A stretch of DNA of 64,000 nt from Roseateles sp. SL47 (GCF_026625885.1 NZ_CP113068.1:434001-498000), one strand, 5' to 3'. Positions 8,800 to 17,840 are shown, counted from the stretch's first letter. Notes: a model not told the origin generated them from the sequence alone. Translations and numbers: made by a program.

Positions 8800-9135
8800 T
8801 CATCGCAGCTGATCCAACTGCGGGCCAAGCCTGTGGGACAGCCGTTCCTGCACGGACCGAACGAGTGACCGGGCATCCGCCTCCGAGGAGCAACTGGCCA
8901 GCTTTTCTTCAATTGCAAAATGCAAGAACAGCAGGCCACGCAGCTTGGCAAAAGCCGGTGATGGCTCCACACCGATCAGCGCGGTGTTGTTGTCCAGGAT
9001 GTGGCCCAGTACCGTCAGGTCCAGCAAACGAACCTGGCAAAGCAGGGCCAGTTGAATGATCTCCAGATCGACTGCATCGATCTGATGCGCCCACTCATTG
9101 ACGGTGTGGGGGTTGGCGGGGGACATGGGTGGCAT
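8800..9135 (-). CDS. small hypothetical protein downstream of the DASS transporter
   Basis: A 111-residue helical protein (MPPMSPANPHTVNEW...), translated from an ATG preceded by AAGGAG at ideal spacing. It follows the transporter stop by 44 bases on the same strand, so the two are probably co-transcribed. The segment IDAVDLEIIQLALLCQVRLLD resembles a long amphipathic helix and superficially the first helix of chorismate mutase, but the catalytic residues are not evident. Function unknown. Confidence 0.6.
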   Translation of the reverse strand: MPPMSPANPHTVNEWAHQIDAVDLEIIQLALLCQVRLLDLTVLGHILDNNTALIGVEPSPAFAKLRGLLFLHFAIEEKLASCSSEADARSLVRSVQERLSHRLGPQLDQLR

Positions 9136-9179
9136 GAACGACTCCTTGAAACTTCGACTGAGCTGTACCGAGAGGTCGA

Positions 9180-10685
9180 TCACCACAACCCCAAGATGGA
9201 CCACCACAGGCTTCCGAGCGTGGCGAAGACCGCCAGCTCCAGCACACACATCACCGCACCGACTCGCCACCACAGCCCCATGCTGACGTACCCACTGCCG
9301 AAGATGATGGGCGAGGTGCCGGTGGCGTAATGAGTCAAGGTCATCATGATGGCGGAGCCCGCCGCCATCATGAGCATGAAAGGCACTGCGTAAGCAGCAG
9401 GGATCAGCTGGACGCCGACCGTCAGGAAGGCCAGCATCATGGCGCTGATGTGAGCGGTGGTGCTGGCAAAGAGATAGTGGGAACACACGAAAACGCCCAC
9501 CAGCACTGCGGCCACGGCCGGCCACCCGAGGCCGGACGCGATGATGGCGTCCCGCATCAGATCGGCAAACCAGCGAATGACGCCCATCTTGTTCAGCTGT
9601 TCGGCCAGCATGACCAGTGCGCCAAACCAGATCAGGGTGTCCCAGGCTGTTTTCTCCCCAAGCACATCATCCCAATCCAGCGTGCCGGTAATGATCAATG
9701 CGAAGAGCCCGACGAACGCCACCACGGTGGGGTCGAGCGTAAAGGCATCGCCCAACACCAGCGCCGGCACATTGGCCCACAACAGAAGCATCAAGCCGAA
9801 CACCCCCAGCATCACACGCTCCTTGCCACTGAGCGGGCCCATGCGCGCCAGTTCACTCCGGGCAAATGCCACCGCATTGGGCGTCTCCTTCAGCTCGGGC
9901 GGAGAGATCCAATACACCACAAGCGGCATCAACAGCAGACACAACAGACCGGGCAGCGCCATGCAAAGCGCCCAGGTGGTCCAGCTCAGATGCAGGGCGT
10001 GGCCGGAGGCCTTGCTGATGTAGTCCACCACCAAGGGGTTGGGGGCGGTAGCCGTCAGGAACATGGCCGATGTGATCGGATTGGCGTGATAGTTGACCAA
10101 CGCGAGATAGGTTCCGACCTTGCCTTGGGTGCCCTCCCCCGGATCGGAGCCAAAGGCCCCGGCAATCGATTTCATGATCGGATGCACGATGCCGCCGCCC
10201 CGCGCGGTGTTGCTCGGCGTGAAGGGCGCCAACACCAGTTCACAGATGGCCAGCCCATAGCCGATGCCGAGCGTGCGGCGCCCGAGCAATGAAATGAAAC
10301 CCATGCCGATGCGGTTGCCAAGGCCAGTCTTCTTTAAGCCCCGGGAAATGAGGATCGCCGCGACGATGAGCCAGATAAGGGGACTGGAGAAGCTGCTTAA
10401 CGCATCCGCAATCGCCGCCTTGGACGACCCGGCGGTGACCTGCGACAGTGACACGGCCATGATCGCCATCATGGCCATGACGCCGATGGGCATCACCTTC
10501 AGGATGATGGCCACGATGGTGGTGAGGAAGATGGCCACCAGATGCCAGGCCGCCGGCTTCAGGCCGTCGGGGACCGGGGTGGCCAGCAACGCCAGCAAGA
10601 CAGCGGTGGTGATCAGCGCCGGCCCGAGCCGGAACGGCACCACCGACATGAAGTAGCGAACCATCGCCTTCACCGTTTTCAGCAT
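9180..10685 (-). CDS. DASS/SLC13-family sodium- or anion-dependent dicarboxylate transporter
   Basis: A 501-residue inner-membrane protein with about 11-12 hydrophobic segments and the two family signature loops: the SNT-like APFTPSNTARGGGIVHPI in the first half and HYATGTSPIIFGSGY in the second half. DASS carriers of this CitT/YbhI branch move di- or tricarboxylates (succinate, tartrate, citrate) by sodium symport or exchange. Length is typical and no residues seem missing. A small membrane protein is encoded upstream and a small soluble one downstream on the same strand. Substrate cannot be named. Confidence 0.88.
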   Translation of the reverse strand: MLKTVKAMVRYFMSVVPFRLGPALITTAVLLALLATPVPDGLKPAAWHLVAIFLTTIVAIILKVMPIGVMAMMAIMAVSLSQVTAGSSKAAIADALSSFSSPLIWLIVAAILISRGLKKTGLGNRIGMGFISLLGRRTLGIGYGLAICELVLAPFTPSNTARGGGIVHPIMKSIAGAFGSDPGEGTQGKVGTYLALVNYHANPITSAMFLTATAPNPLVVDYISKASGHALHLSWTTWALCMALPGLLCLLLMPLVVYWISPPELKETPNAVAFARSELARMGPLSGKERVMLGVFGLMLLLWANVPALVLGDAFTLDPTVVAFVGLFALIITGTLDWDDVLGEKTAWDTLIWFGALVMLAEQLNKMGVIRWFADLMRDAIIASGLGWPAVAAVLVGVFVCSHYLFASTTAHISAMMLAFLTVGVQLIPAAYAVPFMLMMAAGSAIMMTLTHYATGTSPIIFGSGYVSMGLWWRVGAVMCVLELAVFATLGSLWWSILGLW

Positions 10686-10786
10686 CTTCCATCCTTGTCT
10701 TGATCATCCGCAGGGAACAAATCGCTGTCGCCGTTCCCTGACGGGTCGATTTCAAGTGGAGTGCGGACGGAAGGCCTTGACGTGGA

Positions 10787-10969
10787 TCAAGCGCGGCGGG
10801 AGGTGTGGGCGGTGGATGTCGCGTGGAGGTGGTCGGCGAGATGTTGCGCGCGATGCATGAAGGTGAAGACACCCGAAATGAGCAGAGCCCCGAGGGCGAA
10901 AGCTGCAATGGCGGGCATCGTGTGCAGGCGTACCGCGAGCGATGCTGTGAGGGGAGGCTCCAGAGACAT
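10787..10969 (-). CDS. small single-pass membrane protein
   Basis: A 60-residue protein with one hydrophobic helix (about residues 18-37, MPAIAAFALGALLISGVF) and a His-rich tail, preceded by GAGGATT at suitable spacing. It lies about 100 bases upstream of the DASS transporter on the same strand and may be a co-expressed accessory peptide. No family recognised. Confidence 0.45.
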   Translation of the reverse strand: MSLEPPLTASLAVRLHTMPAIAAFALGALLISGVFTFMHRAQHLADHLHATSTAHTSRRA

Positions 10970-11059
10970 TACGAATCCTCGGTGGTGACGACACGCAGTG
11001 TTGGTGTACTCGCCGATGCTCAGCGTGGCGCCTGCTGATCGAGGCCTTCAGGCTGCGGC

Positions 11060-11671
11060 TTAGTGGCGAGGGTCGGTGCGGCGGCGATCGCAGGCCCAGG
11101 TCGCGAGCGCGTCGATCTTTGCACCGCTGATGTGCAGCACCTGCCAAACGCGGCCGCAGTCCGGCGGAACGTCGTCAAGCCACAGCGCGAACGTCACGAT
11201 CTGCCAGCGCTGCGGATCGACCACGACGGCCGCCGAATGAAGCCCCGGGTATCCGGAGAGCCGCTCCAAGGCCGCCACTGCGGCATCGACGGCGGCCGTC
11301 GGATCGCTGTCGTCGGGGATCGACGTGGATAGCCGGCTCGCCCGAGTCGGTGCGAGCGCCTCGCTCGGACCGCGACGAAAGTCGACACCGACGAAGTGGC
11401 GCACCGGTGGCCGGCCGAACGAGCCGACGATATTGGTGAAGCCGGTACCGGTCCAGAGGAAGCGGTTCATCCCCGCGACCCCGTTCCAGAGATAGAAGGG
11501 GGCGTACTCGTTGTTCAGCGCGCCATCGATGCCCCTCTCGCGGATCAGGTAGGCCTTGAGGCCGAGGTCCGGATAGCCATCGGTCAAGTGTCCTTTGCTC
11601 TCGACACGCTGGCGGATGATGTCCATGTCGTAGTCGGCGGGCAGCGGAATTTCGTATTGCATCGCGTACAT
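11060..11671 (-). CDS. DUF4865 family protein
   Basis: About 203 residues that match what I know of DUF4865: MQYEIPLPADYDMDIIRQRV at the start, GLKAYLIRERG, NEYAPFYLWNGVAGMNRFLW and GRPPVRHFVGVDF. The family function is unknown; it commonly sits beside LysR regulators and small hydrolase genes, as here. The start at 11671 (MYAMQYE) is chosen over 11662 because AAGG lies upstream. It begins 23 bases after the CMD-hydrolase stop, so the two form an operon divergent from the LysR gene. Confidence 0.8.
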   Translation of the reverse strand: MYAMQYEIPLPADYDMDIIRQRVESKGHLTDGYPDLGLKAYLIRERGIDGALNNEYAPFYLWNGVAGMNRFLWTGTGFTNIVGSFGRPPVRHFVGVDFRRGPSEALAPTRASRLSTSIPDDSDPTAAVDAAVAALERLSGYPGLHSAAVVVDPQRWQIVTFALWLDDVPPDCGRVWQVLHISGAKIDALATWACDRRRTDPRH

Positions 11672-11694
11672 GGTGGTGGCCTTGTCAACCTCTC

Positions 11695-12846
11695 TCAGGC
11701 AAGACGGGAAACAATCGCGGCGGCGAGCTCGGCGGGCTTCTCGAGCGCGACCATGTGCGGGGCATCTTCGATCACGTCGAAGGTCGCGCCGGGAATTGCC
11801 GCAAAGCCCTGCATCAGTGACGGCGGCGTTGATGCATCCTTTTCGCCGGCAATGACGTGCGTGGGTACATTGATCGACGGCAGCAGGGTCTCGATCGAGA
11901 TGCTGGCGAGAGCTCGCCAACTCGCAACCCAGTCGGACACGATGGCGCGACGGACCTTTTCGCGTGCCCACCGGACGGCAGGGCCGTCTTCGGCGAGCGC
12001 AGCCGGTGTGAACCAGCGGGTCAGTGTCGGGACGATCTGGGCCGCCATGCCGTCCGTTTCGGCGGCGACAGCCCGCGCTTCGAAGGCCGGGTTGGCCCAT
12101 GCGGTGGCAGCGACGATCGTCAAGCTTCGGAGTCGATCGGCCCACGCCGCGGCAAATCGCGTGGCGATCGAACCGCCGAGCGACAAGCCCACGAGGTGAA
12201 CCTTCGCCAGGCCAAGGCGATCGAGGAGGAGGCGCAGGTCGTTGGAGAACATGTCGAGCCCGGTGGTGGCCGGGGCAGCCGCTGCGCGTCCGTGGCCTCG
12301 AAGGTCGTAGGCGATCACGCGGTGCCGCGCCGCGAGCGGACCGACCACACCCTGCCACATCCGACGGTCGAGGCCGAGTGCGTGCACGAGCACGATGGGA
12401 ACGCCGTCACCGCCGGTGTCGGTCGCTTCAGTCTCATGGTCACCCAGATCGACGATCCGGCTCGGTGTCGGCGGCTCGATGCCGGCCTGTCCGAGCGTCC
12501 GGTCGATGACGTTGAGGAGGTTCAGACCGCGCGGGAAGCCGGCATACACGGTCAAGTGCTCGGCGAGCGCCACCAGCTCGTCGCGATCCACGCCGCAGCG
12601 GAGTGCTGCGGCGACGTGGACGGCCAGCTGCGGCTCGGCACCTCCAATGGCGCCGAGCGCGGCGACGGTGGCGAGTTCGCGTTCCCGCCGGCCGAGAACC
12701 GCGCGGGAGAAGACATCGCCGAAGGCATGTCCAGACAACGCATCCGCCAGTGTGGGGGACAGGCGGCCGATCGACGCGATCGTGGCACGAGAGCCATCGC
12801 CGACGACGGCAGCGATCTCGTGGTTTCCGACGACTTGTCTGTTCAT
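11695..12846 (-). CDS. carboxymuconolactone decarboxylase-like / alpha-beta hydrolase fusion
   Basis: A 383-residue two-domain protein. Residues about 15-115 are a CMD/AhpD-like domain (RRERELATVAALGAIGG, HVAAALRCGVDRDELVALAEHL), lacking the CxxC of AhpD. From about residue 145 an alpha/beta hydrolase follows, with HALGLDRRMW as oxyanion region, nucleophile Ser in LVGLSLGGS, acid in GEKDAST and His in EDAPHMVALEKP. PcaL-type enolactonase/decarboxylase fusions of the beta-ketoadipate pathway have the opposite order, so this is a different fusion or a circularly rearranged relative. No other protocatechuate gene is nearby. Confidence 0.8.
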   Translation of the reverse strand: MNRQVVGNHEIAAVVGDGSRATIASIGRLSPTLADALSGHAFGDVFSRAVLGRRERELATVAALGAIGGAEPQLAVHVAAALRCGVDRDELVALAEHLTVYAGFPRGLNLLNVIDRTLGQAGIEPPTPSRIVDLGDHETEATDTGGDGVPIVLVHALGLDRRMWQGVVGPLAARHRVIAYDLRGHGRAAAAPATTGLDMFSNDLRLLLDRLGLAKVHLVGLSLGGSIATRFAAAWADRLRSLTIVAATAWANPAFEARAVAAETDGMAAQIVPTLTRWFTPAALAEDGPAVRWAREKVRRAIVSDWVASWRALASISIETLLPSINVPTHVIAGEKDASTPPSLMQGFAAIPGATFDVIEDAPHMVALEKPAELAAAIVSRLA

Positions 12847-12900
12847 GTCCTAAGGCTCCATCGGTGATTCGATTGCTGTACTCTAGTCTCCGGATTTGGT

Positions 12901-12915
12901 TTGATAAACGTTCAA
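12901..12915. promoter_or_regulatory. likely LysR-type operator between divergent genes
   Basis: TTGATAAACGTTCAA contains the interrupted palindrome TGA-N7-TCA and so fits the T-N11-A rule for LysR-type regulators. It lies in the 104-base gap between the LysR gene and the divergent CMD-hydrolase gene, the usual place for autoregulation and target control. Confidence 0.5.
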
Positions 12916-12950
12916 ATCTTGAGAGTCAACATCAATATTTGGAGATTCCG

Positions 12951-13856
12951 ATGCGCTGGGACGACGTCCGCATCTTCTTGGCGGTCGCTCGTGGCGGCAG
13001 CCTCATCGCCGCCGGTGAGCAGCTCGACATGTCGCCAGCCTCCGTGGCTCGTCACGTCGAAGAATTGGAGCGGCGCCTGGGCGTGACCCTGTTCCTTCGA
13101 AGCCGCAACGGCTATGCGCTGTCCGATGCCGGCTTGGCCGTGATCGCGGACGCCGAGCGCGCCGAAGGAGCCCTGGCCGCGCTTCTGCACGGTGCGACCG
13201 GAGCTGCGGCGTCGCTGGTTGGGACGGTGCGTGTCGCGATGCCCGAGACCTTCGCGTCGGATCTGCTGATGCCGCGGCTCGTCGGCCTGCTGGCCGACCA
13301 CGAGGGCCTGAGGTTGGAGATCGTGACCGCCGTCAACGTCGCCGACCTCACCCGCCGGGAGGCCGACATCGCGCTGCGTCTGGTTCGGCCGTCCGCAGGG
13401 AATCTGGTGATCAGTCGCATCGGAAGCATGGCAGTTGGCCTCTACGCAGCGCCGGGCTATCTTTCGCGCCGACCGCCGGGGCTGGCAGACGGTGGGCGGG
13501 GGCATCGCGTGATCGGCTGGGACGAAAAGTTCCGGGATCTCAAGGCAGCACGCTGGCTGTCGGAGCAGTTGCCCGAGGCGAGCCTCGCGATCAGCACAAC
13601 CAGTGCGGGCGCGCAGATTGCCGCCTGCGAGACCGGCATGGGAATCGCCGCACTCCCTCACTTCCTTGCTGGCACAAGACCGGGGCTGCTGCGAGTCGGC
13701 GGGCCGCTGGCGTGCTACGCGCAGGACATCTGGATGGTTGTGCACCAGGACATCGCGGCCACGGCACGCATCAGGGCCGTGGCCGACGCCCTTCGAATCG
13801 CCATCCGGGATTCGGCACCGGTCCTGTCCGGGGATCGCGCGGCCTCCGCCGGGTGA
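12951..13856 (+). CDS. LysR-family transcriptional regulator
   Basis: About 301 residues: an N-terminal winged helix (WDDVRIFLAVARGGSLIAAGEQLDMSPASVARHVEELERRLG, residues about 3-45) and a C-terminal effector-binding domain beginning near GTVRVAMPETF. ATG at 12951 has GGAG seven bases upstream; longer upstream frames lack this. It is divergent from the CMD-hydrolase/DUF4865 pair, which it probably controls through the T-N11-A palindrome in the shared intergenic region. Confidence 0.9.
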   Translation: MRWDDVRIFLAVARGGSLIAAGEQLDMSPASVARHVEELERRLGVTLFLRSRNGYALSDAGLAVIADAERAEGALAALLHGATGAAASLVGTVRVAMPETFASDLLMPRLVGLLADHEGLRLEIVTAVNVADLTRREADIALRLVRPSAGNLVISRIGSMAVGLYAAPGYLSRRPPGLADGGRGHRVIGWDEKFRDLKAARWLSEQLPEASLAISTTSAGAQIAACETGMGIAALPHFLAGTRPGLLRVGGPLACYAQDIWMVVHQDIAATARIRAVADALRIAIRDSAPVLSGDRAASAG

Positions 13857-14034
13857 GATCCCTGGAAGCGATGGTGGGCCATCGCGAGTCACGGCGATCG
13901 ATCGGGACGCGCGAGGCGATAGGTCTGCTGATCACCTGCGCCCGCCTCTGTGCGGGCACGGCGCGCCGATGCGGCCGCCGGCACGTCAAGGGAGATGCAC
14001 TTGAACGACCCGAACGCGAGAACTGACGCTGAAG

Positions 14035-14328
14035 TCAGAAGCTCGGCACGAGTACCGCCTCAGCCCCCCACGGGACCTTCGTCGGAATGAACTCGACAAC
14101 TTGGTAGTCCGCAACCCGCTCGCAATGAAAGGGGGCCTCGGCCAACACCTCGTCGAGCTGCTGGTGCGACAGGCCCCGGGCGAGGATGACGCCACCGACC
14201 CGGGGCACCTGGGCGCCGGAAGCAATGAATCGTCCTGAGGCGAAAGGGCGGTCCCCAAAAGCACGGTGCTCTTCCAAGAGCCGCTCGACCGCGTCAATGG
14301 GCTGCACGTCGTGAAGCACGAACAACAC
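14035..14328 (-). CDS. YciI-like protein
   Basis: About 97 residues of the YciI-like ferredoxin fold: LLEEHRAFGDRPFASGRFIASGAQVPRVGGVILARGLSHQQLDEVLAEAPFHCERVADYQVVEFIPTK has the family's paired His/Asp region and VPRxGGVILA motif. The GTG at 14328 is chosen because GGCGAGG stands six bases upstream and the homologous region begins there; a longer frame upstream reads through unrelated sequence. YciI-like proteins are small dimeric proteins of mostly unknown role, sometimes dehalogenase- or dehydratase-like. Confidence 0.75.
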   Translation of the reverse strand: MLFVLHDVQPIDAVERLLEEHRAFGDRPFASGRFIASGAQVPRVGGVILARGLSHQQLDEVLAEAPFHCERVADYQVVEFIPTKVPWGAEAVLVPSF

Positions 14329-14433
14329 ACACTGGACCTCGCCTCTTGACGACGGTGCTTGTTGAGCATCCAACCCCAATCTGGCACGACTCGCACCGCA
14401 GCGCGGCGCGAACTGCCCAGGGGACTGCAAACT

Positions 14434-14485
14434 GTTGGCGCCGACCGAAAACTGAGCCACGGCTCAAAATTCGGTCGGCGCCAAC
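14434..14485. repeat. 52-base nested perfect inverted repeat
   Basis: Arms of 16 bases (GTTGGCGCCGACCGAA at 14434-14449 and its complement at 14470-14485) enclose a second inverted repeat GAGCC/GGCTC (14454-14465). There is no T tract, so a simple terminator is unlikely. It may be two transposon ends joined after loss of the element between them, or a site for a recombinase. Confidence 0.7.
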
Positions 14486-14915
14486 AATCAGGTCCTGCCA
14501 GCCCCTCGTAGAGCTGTTCAGCGCTCGACTCTTGCGCATTGAGGACCGAGGAATCCTCATCGGCGGTCGAGAGGAGTTCTGGGACCGCAAGCGTAAGACC
14601 GAGTATCCGCAGGTGCTATGGGCCTGGCCCATTCCTCCCGAGACGCCACAACCGCCTCCACGGGCTAACACCCAGAGCCCAGATGTGGCCCGCCTCCTAG
14701 AGGCCATTGAGGCAATTTCGTAAGTCTCAAGTTCCGCCCTTGGGGCTCTCCAGGAGGGCAAGCACAAACCGAGGATAAATCGCTGGGCTAGACCAACGCT
14801 GCTGGATGGAGGGGGCTAGACTCGCCGCGGACAGCAGATGGCGCAAGTGGAACGTCAGGCGACAATCTGAGCCCTTGTGTGCGCTCCCGTTGGGCCAACC
14901 GAACGTTGTTCGTCC
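14486..14915. other. gene-poor stretch with a possible gene remnant
   Basis: No complete gene is supported. A plus-strand frame ending at 14723 contains VELFSARLLRIEDRGILIGGREEFWDRKRKTEYPQVLWAWPI, which has coding-like composition and may be the C-terminal remnant of an unidentified protein. Nothing else is seen before the histidine kinase stop codon at 14916. Confidence 0.35.
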
Positions 14916-17081
14916 TCACTCTGCTTTGAGCCTAGGGAACTGAAGCACCAGTGACACGCCGTTCTCCTTGTTCCTTGCGTGCAGAGTCAGCCGCATCGCC
15001 AAACCGTAGATGCGAGATGCAAAGAGCCCCAGCCCGCTGCTGCCTTGCGCGTTGCTATCGGAAACTCCGAGGTCGAATATTCGCTCCAGATGAGCAGCCG
15101 GAATCGCTGGCCCCTGGTTGAACACCTCGACCGTGACGTCATCCTCGTACTGAACTAGACGAAGCTCGATGTCCGTCCCAGGAATTCGATAGCGCTCAGC
15201 GTTGTCGAGAAGGTTGTCGAGAATTCTCCACAGCTGAATTGAGTCGATATCGACGATGACGGGAGTCGAAGGTCCTACGTAGACGACGCTCCTGCCGTCG
15301 GCAACTAGGTTGTTCGCAAATCTCTGAAGCCAATCAGCCAAATCGTGCGGCTCCATGGCGATTTCGCCGGAGCGCAGACCATCCTCCACTGAAGTGGCCT
15401 CATGCAGCGCTTCGACTGCACGGCGAATTCGCGCAAGCTTCTCCTGCACGGCAGGGTCCTCCTTGGTCGTGTTCAGGAGCGACTGCAAAGGTGCACGAAT
15501 TTCATGTCCGATGGCATCAAGAATCGCCTTGCGGTTTTGAACGTGCGCTTCAGCTAGCCGTAGACCCTCAGCTCGTCTTGCTTCTGCGGCCTTAAGCCGT
15601 TTGACTAGGTTCTCGTCGCGCGACCGGTTGCGCTTCAGAAGGATGTTGAAGACCCGCCCCAAAGTTCCAATCTCATTCTTCGCGGCGAACTTCTGAAGGT
15701 CGCCGCCACTGGATGGCCTGACCGCCATAGAGTACGCAGTACTTCGGAGAGCACGAAGCTTCCAGACATACAGGCTCCAGTCTCCCGCCAGAATGACGAT
15801 GACGACGAAAGCTGCGGAGACCCAGATGAAGGCGCGAGTCGCAAGGTCAGGCAGGGTGAACGGGGTCGCAGTGAGAGTTGCACTCGCGTTGCCGACCCGA
15901 GGCATTCGAACGGCCTGAGACGCGCTGATTGGTGCGGCCTGAAGCGCAGTCTTCGAGATGATGAGTTCCGACCAGCCATCAGCCAGCGACTGCCACAGGC
16001 CTTCCAACCTCGTAGTTGACTGGCTGATTCCCGCATCGTCCGAGCGCCAGAGAATCCGTCGTGCGTTACCCGGCCCAGGGGCGCTAACCTGCAGCGAGGC
16101 CCGCGATGGAACCGCCGCCAAGTAGGCTTGGGTTAGCGACACAAGCGGCGTTCCAGCCCTACCCGGAGGGACGTCAAATCTGACCTGAGGCTCATCGTCG
16201 GAGTTCCCCTTGTCGTACACCTTCACGCCAATGACTACCTTCTTCGCGGCAGCGGAGGGCCAATCGTCCTCCTGCGCGGACGGCTGAAGTAGCGCCGCAT
16301 CAAGGCGCCCAACTACAGTGACGAAGTTCCTGGCGACGCGACCTTCCTCTTCGTCGGGCCTCTCGAAGGCTTGGCCGCTTACCAACCTAGAGGGCTGGCC
16401 ACCTTCGCCGCTTGCAAACGCTGTGACCTCGTGAACCTCCGTGAACCGAGACAGTTGAGAGGGGTACCGGGAACGCGCCAGCGGAGGAACCTGATACGCG
16501 AGTGTGAGTCTGCTCTCCTTCGCACCTCCGAACGTCAGCACGACGCGGTTCACCTCGGACAACGGACGGCCAGAACGGTGACGCTGAATCTTGCTGGACG
16601 GGTAGCGCAGCGAGAAGTAGATGTACCGCCCGGCCTGGTCGCCAGGGACTGCGGCAAAGCAGGCATGCAGACTATCGCCTTGCACTCCCGGGAACTCGAC
16701 CTGGCAGGCGCGAGGCGCTTCGAAATTGATGTCCCCGACCTGGAACGTTCGCGCGTTGCCGGTCTGCAGCAGGTATGTGAAGAAGGACCTTCGGAGGGTG
16801 ACAACACTTAGCGGACGTGACACCGCAGAGAACTCCTGAGGGTTCTCTAGAAGAGTCGAACCATCAGGTTCGCGAATGCTCAGCAAGAACTGAGCAAGTT
16901 GCCCGCGAAGTTCGGACTCCTGAACTCGATGTTCCTTCTCGCGCGCAGAGATGCTGACGTCGAGCACAGCCCCCGCAAGGAACACCACCAGCAACGAAAG
17001 CCAGAAGATGTTCCGTAGGGTGAAGTCCCAACGGATGACGCGCTGGAGCCACCGCCTATGTCGTTTTCCAGAAGTAGCCAC
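14916..17081 (-). CDS. membrane sensor histidine kinase beside CBASS
   Basis: About 721 residues from the GTG at 17081 (a longer frame reaches 17180, inside the response regulator gene). A first membrane helix (IFWLSLLVVFLAGAVLDVSI, residues about 20-40) and a second (AFIWVSAAFVVIVILAGDW, about 425-445) bracket a periplasmic domain of nearly 400 residues with no recognised fold. Then come a HAMP-like linker, a dimerisation segment with the phosphoacceptor His about 196 residues from the end (IGHEIRAPLQSLL) and an ATPase domain (N box LDNLLDNAERY; G box GSSGLGLF). It overlaps the regulator gene by 26 bases, so the two are co-translated. Divergent from the CBASS operon. Confidence 0.85.
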   Translation of the reverse strand: MATSGKRHRRWLQRVIRWDFTLRNIFWLSLLVVFLAGAVLDVSISAREKEHRVQESELRGQLAQFLLSIREPDGSTLLENPQEFSAVSRPLSVVTLRRSFFTYLLQTGNARTFQVGDINFEAPRACQVEFPGVQGDSLHACFAAVPGDQAGRYIYFSLRYPSSKIQRHRSGRPLSEVNRVVLTFGGAKESRLTLAYQVPPLARSRYPSQLSRFTEVHEVTAFASGEGGQPSRLVSGQAFERPDEEEGRVARNFVTVVGRLDAALLQPSAQEDDWPSAAAKKVVIGVKVYDKGNSDDEPQVRFDVPPGRAGTPLVSLTQAYLAAVPSRASLQVSAPGPGNARRILWRSDDAGISQSTTRLEGLWQSLADGWSELIISKTALQAAPISASQAVRMPRVGNASATLTATPFTLPDLATRAFIWVSAAFVVIVILAGDWSLYVWKLRALRSTAYSMAVRPSSGGDLQKFAAKNEIGTLGRVFNILLKRNRSRDENLVKRLKAAEARRAEGLRLAEAHVQNRKAILDAIGHEIRAPLQSLLNTTKEDPAVQEKLARIRRAVEALHEATSVEDGLRSGEIAMEPHDLADWLQRFANNLVADGRSVVYVGPSTPVIVDIDSIQLWRILDNLLDNAERYRIPGTDIELRLVQYEDDVTVEVFNQGPAIPAAHLERIFDLGVSDSNAQGSSGLGLFASRIYGLAMRLTLHARNKENGVSLVLQFPRLKAE

Positions 17082-17751
17082 GACCGGGTTCGTTCTCAAT
17101 CTTGTTGAAACCCGGGTCAACGTCCCGGAACGCGGCGCGAGCTCCGGACACCTGGGTTGCAATTGCCTTCGGGGAGCCACCAGACTTCAAGTTCCTGATG
17201 AGCCGCGCGTTCTCCACGACTTGGCCTGGCTTCTCGACCAGACATTGGACGATGCTCAACTGGGTGATGGACAGCTGAACCAGTTTCCCCTTCCAAAGTA
17301 GCTTGTTCTTCCTTTGGGGGTCGAGCTCAAGGCCTGGAGGAAGTCCCTGGTCGGCGTCAAACCCCTTGTTGGCATCTGAGCGGGACCACTCGAGCGCCCG
17401 CTCAATCTTGTTGATGAGGTCTTGCTCATCAACTGGCTTCGCGATGAAGTCGTACGCATGCAGCGCCAGAGAGAATCCTCTTAGGTTGTCTTCAGGCATT
17501 CCAGAAACAACAATGGTGGCCCAGTTGCCCTTGAAGTCGCTAAGTAGGCTTAGCCCTGCATAACGGTTCTTCGGCCCGCCGCCCAGCTCCACGTCCATGA
17601 TGACTAGGTCGAACCTCTCGTTGCTAAGAAGCTGCTCGGCCTCAGACTTGCTAAACGCCTGACGCACCTCGGCATCGAGCGACTTCTCAATCAGCGACTT
17701 CATGTTTTCGCTGTCGATGAGCTCGTCTTCGATGATGGCGATGCGTGTCAT
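17056..17751 (-). CDS. response regulator with OmpR-like C-terminal domain
   Basis: 231 residues: a receiver domain with acidic pair IIEDE near the start, phosphoacceptor Asp in LVIMDVELGG (about residue 53), and Lys in FIAKPVDEQ; the insert GGGPKNRYAG after the Asp is unusual. The C-terminal part (about 135-231) resembles a winged helix: SITQLSIVQCLVEKPGQVVENARLIRNL...VSGARAAFRDVDPGFNKIENEPGRGYFW, where the final GRGYFW matches the OmpR wing. It starts 240 bases from the CBASS TRIP13 gene on the other strand, so control of CBASS transcription is plausible but inferred. Confidence 0.85.
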   Translation of the reverse strand: MTRIAIIEDELIDSENMKSLIEKSLDAEVRQAFSKSEAEQLLSNERFDLVIMDVELGGGPKNRYAGLSLLSDFKGNWATIVVSGMPEDNLRGFSLALHAYDFIAKPVDEQDLINKIERALEWSRSDANKGFDADQGLPPGLELDPQRKNKLLWKGKLVQLSITQLSIVQCLVEKPGQVVENARLIRNLKSGGSPKAIATQVSGARAAFRDVDPGFNKIENEPGRGYFWKTT

Positions 17752-17822
17752 ATGGGCCTCGGGGGAGGGTTCTTGGGAGGCTTAGAGCATCTCACGAAGA
17801 AACGCAATTCCCGACACCGGCT

Positions 17823-17840
17823 GGTTCAGGTTTCTGAACC
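17823..17840. promoter_or_regulatory. palindrome in the kinase/CBASS divergent intergenic region
   Basis: GGTTCAG-GTTT-CTGAACC is a perfect 7-base inverted repeat. The half-site CTGAACCG occurs again at 17905-17912, about seven helical turns away. Lying between the response regulator gene and the CBASS operon, these are candidate binding sites of that regulator. Confidence 0.45.

Noticed and set aside
9330..10292. 320-codon plus-strand frame
   Set aside because: His/Gln/Arg-rich shadow of the DASS transporter on the other strand; no domain.
14346..14723. 125-codon plus-strand frame as an intact gene
   Set aside because: It reads straight through the 52-base palindrome and overlaps the YciI start region; only its second half looks coding, so it is described as a remnant.
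14916..17751. Detocs-type defence system
   Set aside because: Detocs pairs a kinase with a receiver-linked effector and a third protein. Here the regulator ends in a DNA-binding wing and there is no effector domain, so it is an ordinary two-component pair.
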